DNA from: DAHUZL01 sp035533215 | GTDB taxonomy: Bacteria; Chloroflexota; Dormibacteria; Aeolococcales; Bog-877 | Direction of reading: 5' to 3' | DNA length: 64,000 nucleotides | NCBI GenBank assembly: GCA_035533215.1 | Contig: DATLUG010000005.1 | Span: 106,751 to 170,750 of the forward strand | Notes under the pieces: generated by a model | Database searches by the model: none | What the model was told of the DNA's origin: nothing | The model's input: only the letters and a program-made list of their open reading frames with translations | Part shown: positions 42,101 to 50,458 of the stretch, in pieces | How positions within the stretch are numbered: the stretch's first letter is position 1 | How the letters are laid out: every line of letters begins with the position of its first letter | Translations under genes and position numbers: made by a program

Positions 42101-42559
42101 CTGAGCCCCTCTGCTGTGCGCTGGTGCGGGTGGTGGCGCCGGTCTGGGGCTGGGTGGCCCCGTTCGCCGGGCGGTCCTGCCGTTGCCTCGTCCGTCGCGA
42201 TGGGGGTGCCTGCACCGCCGCGCCGGACGCGGCCCGGGCCCCGGTGAGGTGCTCGCCGGGGAGTACGGTACCCAAAAGGGGCGCCCGCTGGGCACCTCCG
42301 CGGCCGACCCCGTCCTGGGGGGCCGGGGCAGCCGCGGCGTCGGGGCTCGGGCCGGGAGCGGCGGCCGGGGGGCCGGTGAGCGCGGTGAGCGCCTGGCGGA
42401 GCCGCGAGGCGAACCCGGGCCCCCGCCGGGGGCGGCGGGTCGAGGGCGGCTCCGCGCTGGGGGCGTCGCGGGTCGCCGCCGGGGCCGAGAGGTCGTCGGA
42501 AGGACGCGGCACGGTTGGCGCCATTGTAGGCGCCCTCCGAACGGCGGCCGGCCCCCGGT
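42101..42559 (-). other. Unassigned 459-bp stretch between fabD and acpP
   Basis: No known gene is recognised. On the minus strand a frame from a GTG at about 42512 is open with coding-like third-position GC for about 270 bp, including a helix-like FASRLRQALTALTG. It has no stop before it runs into the rnc frame, overlapping acpP in another frame. It may be a relic of a lost fab gene, a leader, or chance. Confidence 0.25.
42517..42534 (-). promoter_or_regulatory. TACAAT -10 inside a GGCGCC palindrome
   Basis: GGCGCC-TACAAT-GGCGCC on the minus strand: a very good -10 hexamer framed by inverted 6-bp arms, 26 bp after the fabD stop. It could start a transcript for acpP-rnc-smc with a leader of about 415 nt. 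Confidence 0.4.
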
Positions 42560-43489
42560 TCAGAGCCGTCGCGCCAGCGCCGCCGCCTCCTCCGGGGTCG
42601 CCGCCGCGTGGATGGTCGCTCCCGGCACGGTCCGGCGGATCATCCCCGAGAGGGTCGTCCCGGGGCCACACTCGACGAAGGTGGTGACCCCCGCCGCGGC
42701 CAGCTGGCGGACGTCGTCCGCCCACCGCACGGGGCACTCCAGCTGGACGGCCAGTGCCTGGCCGAGCTCCGCCGCGGTGGCGAGACAGGTGCCGGTGGCG
42801 TTGGCCGCGAGCGGGACCCGGGGTTCCCGCAGGGACACCTCCCCGGCCCGCTCGGCGAAGGCCCGGGCGGCGTCGCGCATGAGGGGGGAGTGGAAGGCGC
42901 CCCCGACCCGGAGCGGGACCACCCGCCCGCCGCCGCCCTGCCGGATGGCACGACCGGCCCGCTCGACCCCCGCCAGCGTCCCCGAGATCACCAGCTGCCC
43001 GGGAGCATTGTCGTTGGCGATGACGCAGACCTCGCCGGCGTCGGTCGCGGCCCGGCAGGCGGCCGCCACCGTCGCCGCCTCGGCGCCCAGCACGGCCGCC
43101 ATCGTCCCCGGCGGGGCCTCCGCCATCAGCCGACCGCGTTGCACCACCAGCTCCAGGGCCGCCACCGGGTCCAGGGCGTCGGCGGCCGCGACCGCGACCC
43201 ATTCGCCGACGCTGTGGCCCGCCACCCCCTTGGGGCGCACTCCCGACTGGAGCAGCACCGTCGCGACCGCCCAGCTGCAGAAGAACAGCGCCGGCTGGGC
43301 ATGGTCGGTCCGGCGCAGGCTCTCCTGGTCGGCATCGCGGACCAGGGCGGCGAGGTCGAGGCCCAGGGCGGTGGCGGCGGTGAGCAGCTCGGGCGCGGCG
43401 CCGGCCGCCACCGCGGCGGCCCCCATCCCCGGGGCCTGGGCGCCCTGACCGGGGAAGACGAGGGCGATCGGGGCCGTGGCCGCGGTCAC
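42560..43489 (-). CDS. fabD: Malonyl-CoA:ACP transacylase
   Basis: A 309-residue enzyme loading malonyl groups onto AcpP. Evidence: LVFPGQGAQAPGMG at the N-terminus, the nucleophile serine in AGHSVGEW (near 91), QRGRLM, and the catalytic histidine in GGAFHSPLM. FVECGPGTTLSGMI closes the core. GTG overlaps the rpmF stop (GTGA). Confidence 0.95.
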   Translation of the reverse strand: MTAATAPIALVFPGQGAQAPGMGAAAVAAGAAPELLTAATALGLDLAALVRDADQESLRRTDHAQPALFFCSWAVATVLLQSGVRPKGVAGHSVGEWVAVAAADALDPVAALELVVQRGRLMAEAPPGTMAAVLGAEAATVAAACRAATDAGEVCVIANDNAPGQLVISGTLAGVERAGRAIRQGGGGRVVPLRVGGAFHSPLMRDAARAFAERAGEVSLREPRVPLAANATGTCLATAAELGQALAVQLECPVRWADDVRQLAAAGVTTFVECGPGTTLSGMIRRTVPGATIHAAATPEEAAALARRL

Positions 43490-43662
43490 GCGGTGGCGAT
43501 CACCTCGCGGCCGTTGTAGTGGCCGCAGTTGCGGCAGAGGGTGTGCGGCGGCCGCAGCTGGCGGCAGCGCGAACAGGGCACCAAGGTCGGTGCGTGCACC
43601 GCCAGGTGGGAGCGACGCCGGTCGCGGCGGGCCTTGGGGACCCGCTCCTTGGGGACGGCCAT
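43486..43662 (-). CDS. rpmF: 50S ribosomal protein L32
   Basis: A 58-residue zinc-ribbon ribosomal protein: MAVPKERVPKARRDRRRSH, then CSRCRQLRPPHTLC and CGHYNGREVI, with four cysteines arranged as CxxC...CxxC. ATG at 43662. It is followed directly by fabD; plsX, which often separates rpmF and fabD, is missing. Confidence 0.93.
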   Translation of the reverse strand: MAVPKERVPKARRDRRRSHLAVHAPTLVPCSRCRQLRPPHTLCRNCGHYNGREVIATA

Positions 43663-43710
43663 CTCGCGCCGGAGTCTACCAGACGCCCTGCCGGCGGCCG
43701 CCCCCGGATG

Positions 43711-44268
43711 CTAGCGCGGCCGGCGCCGGCGCCCGCGCGTGGCCCGTTCGGGGTCGTCGCCGTCGCCGTCGGGACGGCGGCTGGCGGCGAGGCTCTCCAA
43801 CCCCTTGCGCACGGTGGCGAGGGTCTGCCCCAGGTGTCCCTCCAGCTGCTCCATGGTGTCGCGGACGTAGTCGTCGGCCTCCCGACGGACTCGGCGGGAC
43901 CGCTCGCGGGCCTCGGTCACCATGTGCTCGGCGTCGGCGGCCGCGCGGCGCGCGATCTCGTGGTCGTCGGTGAGACGGTCGGCCCGCTCCTGCGCCGAGA
44001 CCACGATCTGCTCCGCCTGCTGGCTCGCCTCGCGCAGCCGCGCGTCCCGCTCCTCCAGCAGCAGTCGCGCCTCCTTCACCTCGTCCGGGAGCCCGACTCG
44101 GATGTGGTCGATGGAGTCGAGCAGCTCCTCCTCGTTGACCACGACGTTGGGGGTGAGCGGCACCCGTCGGCTCTGATTGACGAGGCTCTCCATCCGATCG
44201 AGCAGGTCGATCACCGACATCGGCTCCTCGTCGAGATCGTCGTCGCGAAAGCCAGGACCGTCGTGCAT
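43711..44268 (-). CDS. SepIVA/DivIVA-like coiled-coil protein
   Basis: A 185-residue, highly charged protein: an N-terminal segment (VIDLLDRMESLVNQSRRVPL, then a short loop and EELLDSIDHIRVGLPDEVKEA) followed by a long coiled coil (about 75-165) with heptads rich in Arg, Glu and Ala, and a basic tail. The layout and its place between coaD and rpmF match SepIVA, a mycobacterial division and envelope regulator. No membrane segment. Function in this organism is inferred from that similarity. Confidence 0.7.
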   Translation of the reverse strand: MHDGPGFRDDDLDEEPMSVIDLLDRMESLVNQSRRVPLTPNVVVNEEELLDSIDHIRVGLPDEVKEARLLLEERDARLREASQQAEQIVVSAQERADRLTDDHEIARRAAADAEHMVTEARERSRRVRREADDYVRDTMEQLEGHLGQTLATVRKGLESLAASRRPDGDGDDPERATRGRRRRPR

Positions 44269-44288
44269 CGCGCTCCTCGTGGCGGGCC

Positions 44289-44798
44289 TCAGCCCGGAGT
44301 CGGGACCGTCATCGCCGTCGGCGCCCGCAGCCGCGCGCGCAGGGCCTCCGCCACCGCCGGGGTCACCATCTCGTCGACCTGCCCCCCCAGCGCGAACACC
44401 TCCTTCAGCAGCGACGAGCTGAGGTAGACGTTCGCGAACGCGGTGGTGAGGAACACCGTGTGCACCCTCGGCTCCAACCGACGGTTCATCAATGCCATCT
44501 GGAACTCGGTGTCGAGGTCGGACGTCTGGCGCAGCCCGCGCACGATCACCCCCGCCCGCTCGCCCGCTGCGAAGCGGACCGCCAGCCCGCTGAAGCGGCA
44601 GACGTGGACATCGCTGCCGCGGGGCAGGCTGCGGCGCACCAGGTCGACCCGCTCGTCGGCCGAGAAGAGGTAGGCCTTGGCGGGGTTGTCGAGCACCCCC
44701 ACCACCACTCGGTCGAAGATCTCGCGCGCCCGCTCGACCACGTCCAGGTGGCCGCGGTGGACGGGGTCGAAACTGCCGGGGTAGACGGCCGCGGTCAA
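44289..44798 (-). CDS. coaD: Phosphopantetheine adenylyltransferase
   Basis: A 169-residue nucleotidyltransferase of coenzyme A synthesis. Motifs: AVYPGSFDPVHRGHLDVV (T/HxGH), RFAAGERAGVIVRGLRQTSDLDTEFQMALMNR, and the ISSSLLKEV-type block (LSSSLLKEVFALGG). The TTG at 44798 overlaps the rsmD stop (TTGA) and has GGAGGG five bases ahead, so it is chosen over the longer GTG/ATG frame. Confidence 0.94.
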   Translation of the reverse strand: MTAAVYPGSFDPVHRGHLDVVERAREIFDRVVVGVLDNPAKAYLFSADERVDLVRRSLPRGSDVHVCRFSGLAVRFAAGERAGVIVRGLRQTSDLDTEFQMALMNRRLEPRVHTVFLTTAFANVYLSSSLLKEVFALGGQVDEMVTPAVAEALRARLRAPTAMTVPTPG

Positions 44799-45430
44799 CG
44801 GGCCCTCCGGAAGAAGCTGAGGACGGTGGTGCCGTAGCGGGCGGCACGGGTGCATGCTAACGTGCCGACCTGCTCGGGGAGCTCCACCCGCCGGTGGTGT
44901 TCCAGGACGACCACCGGACCCGTTCCCGCGGGTCGGCCCGGGCGCCCGTCGGCGGAGGCTGGGGGGCGCGCGAGGGTGGCGGCGATCGCCCGCAGGACCA
45001 GCTCCACCTCGGGAACGGAGTCAGCACCGCCGCCGGGTCCCTCCGCGGCCCCGGGCGCGCGCTCCGCGTAGGGCGGGTCGCAGAGCACGAGGTCGTATCC
45101 CTGGAGCGGCTGGCGTGCGAGCCACGGGCGCACCGCCCCAGCGACCACGGTGGCCCGCTCGCCGAAGCCGAGCCGCTCGAGGTTGGCGCGCAGGCACTGG
45201 AGCTGGACCCGCTCCCGCTCCACGAAGGTGACCAAGGCGGCGCCCCGGGAGAGTGCCTCCAGCCCGAGCCCGCCCACCCCCGCGTATCCGTCCAGGACCG
45301 TCGCTCCCAGCACCTCGGCCCCGAGGATGTCGAAGAGCGCGCGCCGCACCAGGGCGGTGGTCGGGCGCAGACCAGCGCCGGCCGGGCTGAGCAGGGGCCG
45401 CCCGCGCGCCTCGCCTCCCACCACCCGCAT
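44795..45430 (-). CDS. rsmD: 16S rRNA (guanine-966-N2) methyltransferase RsmD
   Basis: A 211-residue rRNA methyltransferase acting on the 30S subunit. It begins MRVVGGEARGRPL, has the LRPTTALVRRALFDIL block, the SAM motif VLDGYAGVGGLGLEALSRGA, and the N6/N2-methylase motif LCDPPY. ATG at 45430. In related genomes recG directly precedes rsmD; here a 2-kb plus-strand insert lies between. Confidence 0.93.
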   Translation of the reverse strand: MRVVGGEARGRPLLSPAGAGLRPTTALVRRALFDILGAEVLGATVLDGYAGVGGLGLEALSRGAALVTFVERERVQLQCLRANLERLGFGERATVVAGAVRPWLARQPLQGYDLVLCDPPYAERAPGAAEGPGGGADSVPEVELVLRAIAATLARPPASADGRPGRPAGTGPVVVLEHHRRVELPEQVGTLACTRAARYGTTVLSFFRRAR

Positions 45431-45610
45431 CGGTCCCAGGGTGGCGCGATGTCGCCCGCTCCCTCCGCCCCGCGACCGCTCCGGGGAGGGCGCCGTCCGC
45501 CGCCTGGCCTCGCTCACCTGGCCATCTTCCGCCTCGTCCCACCCGGCGCGACCCGCCGGTCCCGCCGCCGAGCACGACCGCCGCCGCGACGGGCGGCTTC
45601 GGGAGACCCC

Positions 45611-46430
45611 ATGCCACCAGCCGTCATCGGTGCCGTCGACCTGCGCAAGGCCCACGCCGGGGCCGTCGACGGGATCACCTTCGCGCTGGCGGCGGGCGAC
45701 CGTTTTCGGTTCCTCGGCGCCAACGGCGCCGGCACGACCACCACCATGCGGATGCGGTGCGGGCGCATCCGCCGCGACGGCGGTCAGCTCCAGGTGCTCG
45801 GGTCGGACCGGGATCGTCGCCCGGGCGAGGACCCTCGACCGGGAGCCGACGATGGCGGAGACCCTCGCCGTCCGCGCCGCCTCCTTCGGCATCGGTGGCC
45901 GGCCGTGCGGGCGCGGGTCGAGTCCCTCCTGGCGCTGATGGAGCGGCAGCGGCGCCGCGCCGACCGGATCCAGGAGCTGAGCGGCGGCCAGCGGCAGCGC
46001 CGGCCGATCGCCCGGGCGCGGGATCACGACCCGGAGCTCCTCCTCCTCGACGAGCCCACCACCGGGCTCGACCCCAGGGCCCGCCGGCTGGTGTGGGACC
46101 GGCTCGCTCGGCTGAGCGCCGGTGGCGTGACGTGGCCCTCACCACCCACGACCTGGAGGAGGCGGAGCGGCTCTGCCACCGCCTGGTGGCCATGGACCGC
46201 GGCCGGATCCTGGAGGGCGGCACGCCCCCGGGGCTGGTCGACGGTCACCTCCGCCCCTCGTGCTCGAGCTCACCCTCGGTGGGCCAGCCGGTCCCGGAGC
46301 CCGCGGGGCTGGCCGGGGTCCACCGGAGGTCCGCGCCCACGGGCGGGTGCTGGTGTTCACCCACGACGCCGACCGGCTCCACCCCCAGCTGGCGACGCCG
46401 CGGCCCGCGATCCACCGCGCCGGGGTGAGC
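45611..46430 (+). pseudogene. ABC transporter ATPase, frameshifted and with mutated P-loop
   Basis: Similarity to DrrA/NodI-type drug-export ATPases is spread over three frames. Frame A (from the ATG at 45611) has DLRKAHAGAVDGITF and a Walker A reading GANGAGTTTT, where the essential lysine is threonine (ACG). Between about 45810 and 45895 the homology is in frame B (TLDREPTMAETLAVRAA), then returns to A with LSGGQRQRR and LLLLDEPTTGLDPRARRLVWDRL. At about 46130 it moves to a third frame (LTTHDLEEAERLCHRL). At least four shifts plus the P-loop change make it non-functional. No permease gene follows. Confidence 0.75.
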
Positions 46431-46494
46431 CGGGCCCGCTCCCGGGGCGACCGCTCGGCGGCGGCCCGCCAGCGGCTCCCGGCCGACCGTCCCG

Positions 46495-46508
46495 CCGAGT
46501 ACACTCGG
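46495..46508 (+). promoter_or_regulatory. TACACT -10 within a CCGAGT/ACTCGG dyad
   Basis: CCGAGT-AC-ACTCGG (46495-46508) encloses a TACACT hexamer (46500-46505) 13 nt before the lipoprotein ATG; a likely promoter with possible operator. Confidence 0.35.
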
Positions 46509-46518
46509 GCCTCAGGGA

Positions 46519-47064
46519 ATGCGGGCGCGCCACCTTCCACTCGTCCTGCTCGGCGCCGCGGCCCTCGCCGCGTGCTCGACCGTGCCCGCCGCCCGCTCCG
46601 CCGCCACAAGGGGTGCGGCCGCCGGGGCGGCGGCGGCGCAGGTGCGGATCCGCCCGGCCGCCACCCCGAGCGTCGGCCCGTCGCCCACGCCGTCCCCCTC
46701 CGGCGCCGCCGCCACCCCGTCGCCCGCCGCCACCGGGCCGCCGGCGGCGGTCACCCCGGCCCCGCCCCGGGTGGCTCCCGCCTACCGCGCGGGCTGCCTC
46801 GCCGCCGGCGGCACCCTCGCCGCCACGACCGGGGCGGAGTGGGTCCCCGGCACCTGCGTCGCGACCTACCCGGGCGAGGGGACCTTCGCCGTCACCATCG
46901 ACCCCAGCGGGGCCTTCGATGCCACCTGGGCCGAGCGCGACATGACCGACTGCGGCCTCCTCGCCTACGACGCCGGCCTCGACGCTGCCGCCCACCACCG
47001 CTGGCGGTCGCCCCCCCTCTACCATCCCGCCACCGGGGCCTGCTTCCCCGGCCAGCAGGGGTGA
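46519..47064 (+). CDS. Lipoprotein of unknown function
   Basis: A 181-residue exported lipoprotein with lipobox LAACS. A Pro/Thr/Ala/Ser linker (about 35-90) is followed by a small C-terminal domain (about 95-181) with four cysteines (GC...GTC...DC...AC), probably two disulfides outside the cell. I do not recognise the domain. The stop overlaps the next gene (GTGA). Confidence 0.7.
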   Translation: MRARHLPLVLLGAAALAACSTVPAARSAATRGAAAGAAAAQVRIRPAATPSVGPSPTPSPSGAAATPSPAATGPPAAVTPAPPRVAPAYRAGCLAAGGTLAATTGAEWVPGTCVATYPGEGTFAVTIDPSGAFDATWAERDMTDCGLLAYDAGLDAAAHHRWRSPPLYHPATGACFPGQQG

Positions 47065-47510
47065 CCCGCGGGGACGCGCCGGCGGCTCGCCGGGGCCCGT
47101 CGTCGCTGGCCCTGCTGGAGGGCGAGCGCTTCGTCTGCCGGCTCGACCCCGGCCGGCCGCTGCCGGCGCCGCCGCGGTCGCACCGCCTCTGGTCCCTGAC
47201 CCTGGCCCACGGCGAGCGTTCCCTGGTCGCCGTGGCGGCGGCCATGCCCGAGGGCGGGTCCCGCAACGGTCCCTGGCGGGCGCTGCGGGTCGGCGGTCCG
47301 CTGCCGCTGGGCCTCACGGGGGGCCTCGCCGCGGCCGGGGTGCCGATCTTCGTCGTCGCCACCCACGACACCGACCACGTGATGGTGCCGGCCCCCGTGG
47401 ACGGCGCGGCGGTGGCGGCGCTCCGGGCGGCGGAGCACCCTGTCACCGGCGCCGCCCCCGGCTGCCCCGGGCCCGGCGCGGCTCAGTCGAGCTCGAAGAC
47501 CGTGTTGTAG
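47061..47510 (+). CDS. ACT-domain protein
   Basis: A 149-residue protein with two short ACT-like halves: RFVCRLDPGRPLP with LWSLTLAHGERSLVA, and WRALRVGGPLPLGLTGGLAAAGVPIFVVATHDTDHVMV. This pattern (SLTxEE-type, then WxxLxVxGPLxFxLTGxLAxLxxAGIxIFxxSTYDTDYxLV) is typical of ACT_7 amino-acid sensor proteins. GTG start coupled to the lipoprotein gene. Its 3' end overlaps the recG 3' end by 28 bp on the opposite strand. Confidence 0.7.
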   Translation: MTRGDAPAARRGPSSLALLEGERFVCRLDPGRPLPAPPRSHRLWSLTLAHGERSLVAVAAAMPEGGSRNGPWRALRVGGPLPLGLTGGLAAAGVPIFVVATHDTDHVMVPAPVDGAAVAALRAAEHPVTGAAPGCPGPGAAQSSSKTVL

Positions 47511-49615
47511 GCGGCCAGCGCCCGCCGGAGGCGGGGGTCGCGCAGCTCGGGATCGCGCTCCAGGACCCGGGCCGCCGCCGTCCGCGCGCGCTCCTGCGTC
47601 AGCAGGTCGTTGAGGCTGGCCACCCGCATCTCCGGCAGCCCGTGCTGGCGCAACCCGTACGCGTCGCCGGCGCCGCGGAGCTGGAGGTCGATCTCGGCCA
47701 GCTCGAAGCCGCTGTCGTGGGCGACGAGGGCGTCCAGCCGGGCTCGCGCCCTCTCGTCGGCCTCGGCGTCGGTGAAGAGCAGGCAGTGGCCGGGCTCGCC
47801 CCCGCGCCCGATCCGGCCCCGGAACTGGTGCAGCTGGGCCAGACCGAAGCGGTCGGCCCCCTCGATCACCATCACGGTGGCGTTGGGCACGTCCACCCCC
47901 ACCTCGACGATGCTGGTGGCGACGAGGAGGTCGGTCTCGCCCGCCACGAAACTCGCCATCCGCACCGTCTTCTCGGCCGCCGGCAGACGGCCGTGGAGGA
48001 GGCGGAGGCGCAGGTCGGGGAACACCTCGTGCTGCAGGCGCTCGCACTCCACCGTGGCGGAGCGCGCCACCAGCACCGCGGAGGCGTCGATGAGCGGGCA
48101 GATGACATACCCCTGCCGCCCGCGCGCCACCTGCTCGCGGATGAAGGCATACGCGCCCGCCCGCTGGCCCGGCTCCACCACCACGGTCCGGACCGGCAGG
48201 CGCCCGGGGGGGCGCTGGCGGATCCGGCTGTGGTCCAGGTCCCCGAACGCGGTGAGCTGGAGCGATCGCGGGATCGGGGTCGCGGTCATGGTGAGGACGT
48301 CCGGCATCCAGCTGGCCTTCTCGCGCAGGCGCAGACGCTGGGCGACGCCGAACCGGTGCTGCTCGTCGACGACGCAGAGCCCGAGGCGGTTGAAGCCGAC
48401 CGCCTCCTCCAGGAGCGCGTGGGTGCCGACCACGACCGGGTCGTGGCCGCCGGCGAGTCCGCCCAGCACCTCGCGGCGCAGTCGGGCGGGCGCCCCCCCG
48501 ACCAGCACCCGCGGCACGATCCCGAACGGCTCCAGCAGCTGCTGCAGGGTGGCGAGGTGCTGGCGGACCAAGAGCTCGGTGGGCGCCATCAGCACCGCCT
48601 GGTACCCCGCCAGCACCGCCATCCGGATCGCCAGGGCCGCCACCACCGTCTTGCCGGTCCCGACGTCGCCCTGGAGGAGCCGGCTCATCGGCCGCGGCTG
48701 GTCCATGTCCTGGAGGATCTCCCAGGCCGCCACCCGCTGATCGGTGGTGAGCCGGAACGGCAGCCGGGACACGAAGTCCCTGGCCGCGGCGGCGTCGAAG
48801 GGGATGCGCACCCCGGGCGTCGCCTGGCGGCGGCGGCGGGCGCGCTGGGCCGCCAGCTGGACCAGGAAGACCTCGTCGAAGGCGAGCCGCTCCCGAGCCG
48901 CCTCCAGCTCTGCCGGGGACGCGGGGAAATGGGCCTGGCGCAGGGCGCGGCCGAGCGGCAGCAGCCCCTCCTCGCGTCGGAGCGCCTCGGGCAGCGGGTC
49001 GGGGAGGCCGTCGGCCAGCGGCAGGAGCGGCGGCAGCTGATGGCGCAGCCAGCGCGAGGTGACGCCCTGGGTCTCGTGGTAGACGGGGGTGAGGATGCCG
49101 ACCTGATGGCCCGACCCCTCGCCGGTCTCGATCTGGGGGCTGCGCAGCTGGAGGCCCCCGGCCGGATGGCGCACGACGGTGCCGTGGAGGAGGACAGCGG
49201 TGCCGGGCGCCAACCTGCCGGCGAGGTAGCGCTGGTTGAACCAGACCACCGCCACCTCGCCGCTGGCGTCGGCCACCACCCCCTCGATCACGGTCAGCCG
49301 TCGTGCCCGGGCCGGCCGCGCGTGGACGCGGACGACCTCGGCCGCGACGGTGGCGGTCATGCCCACCCGCAGGTCGCCGACCGCCACCCGCTCGCGCTGG
49401 TCCTGGTGGCGGCGCGGGAGGGTGCGGAGGAGGTCTGCCACGGTGCGGCAGCCGAGACGGCCCAGCTGGCGGGCCCTCTCCGCGGTGATCCCGGGGACCT
49501 GCTGGAGGCGGGTGTCGGGGCCCACCTCGACCGGCGGCCCGCCCGCCGGCGCCCGGCCCCCGGCGGGACCTCCGCGGGGACCGGGGGGCAGCGGCAGGCG
49601 CTCGGCCTCAGCCAC
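47483..49615 (-). CDS. recG: ATP-dependent DNA helicase RecG
   Basis: A 710-residue helicase that remodels stalled forks and Holliday junctions. The N-terminal wedge/OB domain has VPGITAERARQLGRLG and DASGEVAVVWFNQRYL; the helicase domains have GDVGTGKTVVAALA (Walker A), APTELLVRQH, VVDEQHRFGVAQR (DExH), TMTATPIPRSL and the RIGRGGEPGHCLL motif VI. Normal length. GTG overlaps the degV stop. Confidence 0.96.
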   Translation of the reverse strand: MAEAERLPLPPGPRGGPAGGRAPAGGPPVEVGPDTRLQQVPGITAERARQLGRLGCRTVADLLRTLPRRHQDQRERVAVGDLRVGMTATVAAEVVRVHARPARARRLTVIEGVVADASGEVAVVWFNQRYLAGRLAPGTAVLLHGTVVRHPAGGLQLRSPQIETGEGSGHQVGILTPVYHETQGVTSRWLRHQLPPLLPLADGLPDPLPEALRREEGLLPLGRALRQAHFPASPAELEAARERLAFDEVFLVQLAAQRARRRRQATPGVRIPFDAAAARDFVSRLPFRLTTDQRVAAWEILQDMDQPRPMSRLLQGDVGTGKTVVAALAIRMAVLAGYQAVLMAPTELLVRQHLATLQQLLEPFGIVPRVLVGGAPARLRREVLGGLAGGHDPVVVGTHALLEEAVGFNRLGLCVVDEQHRFGVAQRLRLREKASWMPDVLTMTATPIPRSLQLTAFGDLDHSRIRQRPPGRLPVRTVVVEPGQRAGAYAFIREQVARGRQGYVICPLIDASAVLVARSATVECERLQHEVFPDLRLRLLHGRLPAAEKTVRMASFVAGETDLLVATSIVEVGVDVPNATVMVIEGADRFGLAQLHQFRGRIGRGGEPGHCLLFTDAEADERARARLDALVAHDSGFELAEIDLQLRGAGDAYGLRQHGLPEMRVASLNDLLTQERARTAAARVLERDPELRDPRLRRALAAYNTVFELD

Positions 49616-50456
49616 CGTCGGGGGTGCCCACGAAGCAGATCCCGAGCGTGCCCGGACCGGCGTGGCTGGCGATGACCGGGCTGGCCTGGCCGATCCCGAC
49701 CGAGAGCTGGGGGTGGCGCGCGGCGACCGCGGCGCCGAGCTCGGCGGCGCCCGCCGGGTTGGCCACGTGGAGGACCCCGAGCTGCTCGATCGGCTCCCTG
49801 GCCCAGACCGCCTCCAGCAGCCTCGCCCGGCCCTGGGCCCGGCTGCGGGCCCGTCCGATCGGCTCCATCACCCCGTCCCGGCCGATGGCGGCGAGGGGCT
49901 TGATGCTGAGCATCCCGCCCAGGAGCGCCTGGACCCTGCCGACCCGACCGCCGCGCTCGAGGAAGCGCAAGGTGTCGAGCAGACAGACCACCCCGGTGCG
50001 CCGGCGCAGCCGGAGCACCGCCTCGACGATCGCCGCCGCCGGCTCGCCGCGCGCCGCCCGCACCAGCGCGTCGCAGACGAGGAAGCCCAGCCCCATCGTC
50101 ACCGTCCGGCTGTCGACGACATGGACCCGGTCCCGGTCCACCAGCTCCGCTGCGGTGCGGGCCGACTGGAAGGTGCCGCTGAGACGCTCGGCGATGTGGA
50201 TCGACACCACCTGGTCCGCCGGCTCCCGGAGCAGCCCGCGGTACGCCTCGGCGAACTCGCCCGGCGGGGGGGCGGAGGTGCGCGGGATCGCGTCGCTCCG
50301 GGTGAGCCGCACCACGAACTCGTCGTCGGTGCAGTCGACGCGGTCGCGCAGCTCCAGGTCGCCGAAGTGGACCCGCAGCGGCACCACCGTGAGCGCCTCC
50401 GGCACCGCGGACCCGGGGAAATCGGCGGTGCTGTCGGTGACGACCCGGACCGCCAC
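49608..50456 (-). CDS. DegV-family fatty-acid-binding protein
   Basis: A 282-residue protein of the DegV/FakB fold, which holds a fatty acid for phosphorylation by FakA. Motifs: VVTDSTADFP at the start, TSAPPPGEF, the SIHIAERLSGTFQSA binding helix and VVDSRTVTMGLGFLV. The gene starts 2 bp after fakA, so the pair is probably a fatty acid kinase; the acyl chain preferred cannot be told. Confidence 0.92.
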   Translation of the reverse strand: MAVRVVTDSTADFPGSAVPEALTVVPLRVHFGDLELRDRVDCTDDEFVVRLTRSDAIPRTSAPPPGEFAEAYRGLLREPADQVVSIHIAERLSGTFQSARTAAELVDRDRVHVVDSRTVTMGLGFLVCDALVRAARGEPAAAIVEAVLRLRRRTGVVCLLDTLRFLERGGRVGRVQALLGGMLSIKPLAAIGRDGVMEPIGRARSRAQGRARLLEAVWAREPIEQLGVLHVANPAGAAELGAAVAARHPQLSVGIGQASPVIASHAGPGTLGICFVGTPDGG

Positions 50457-50458
50457 CG

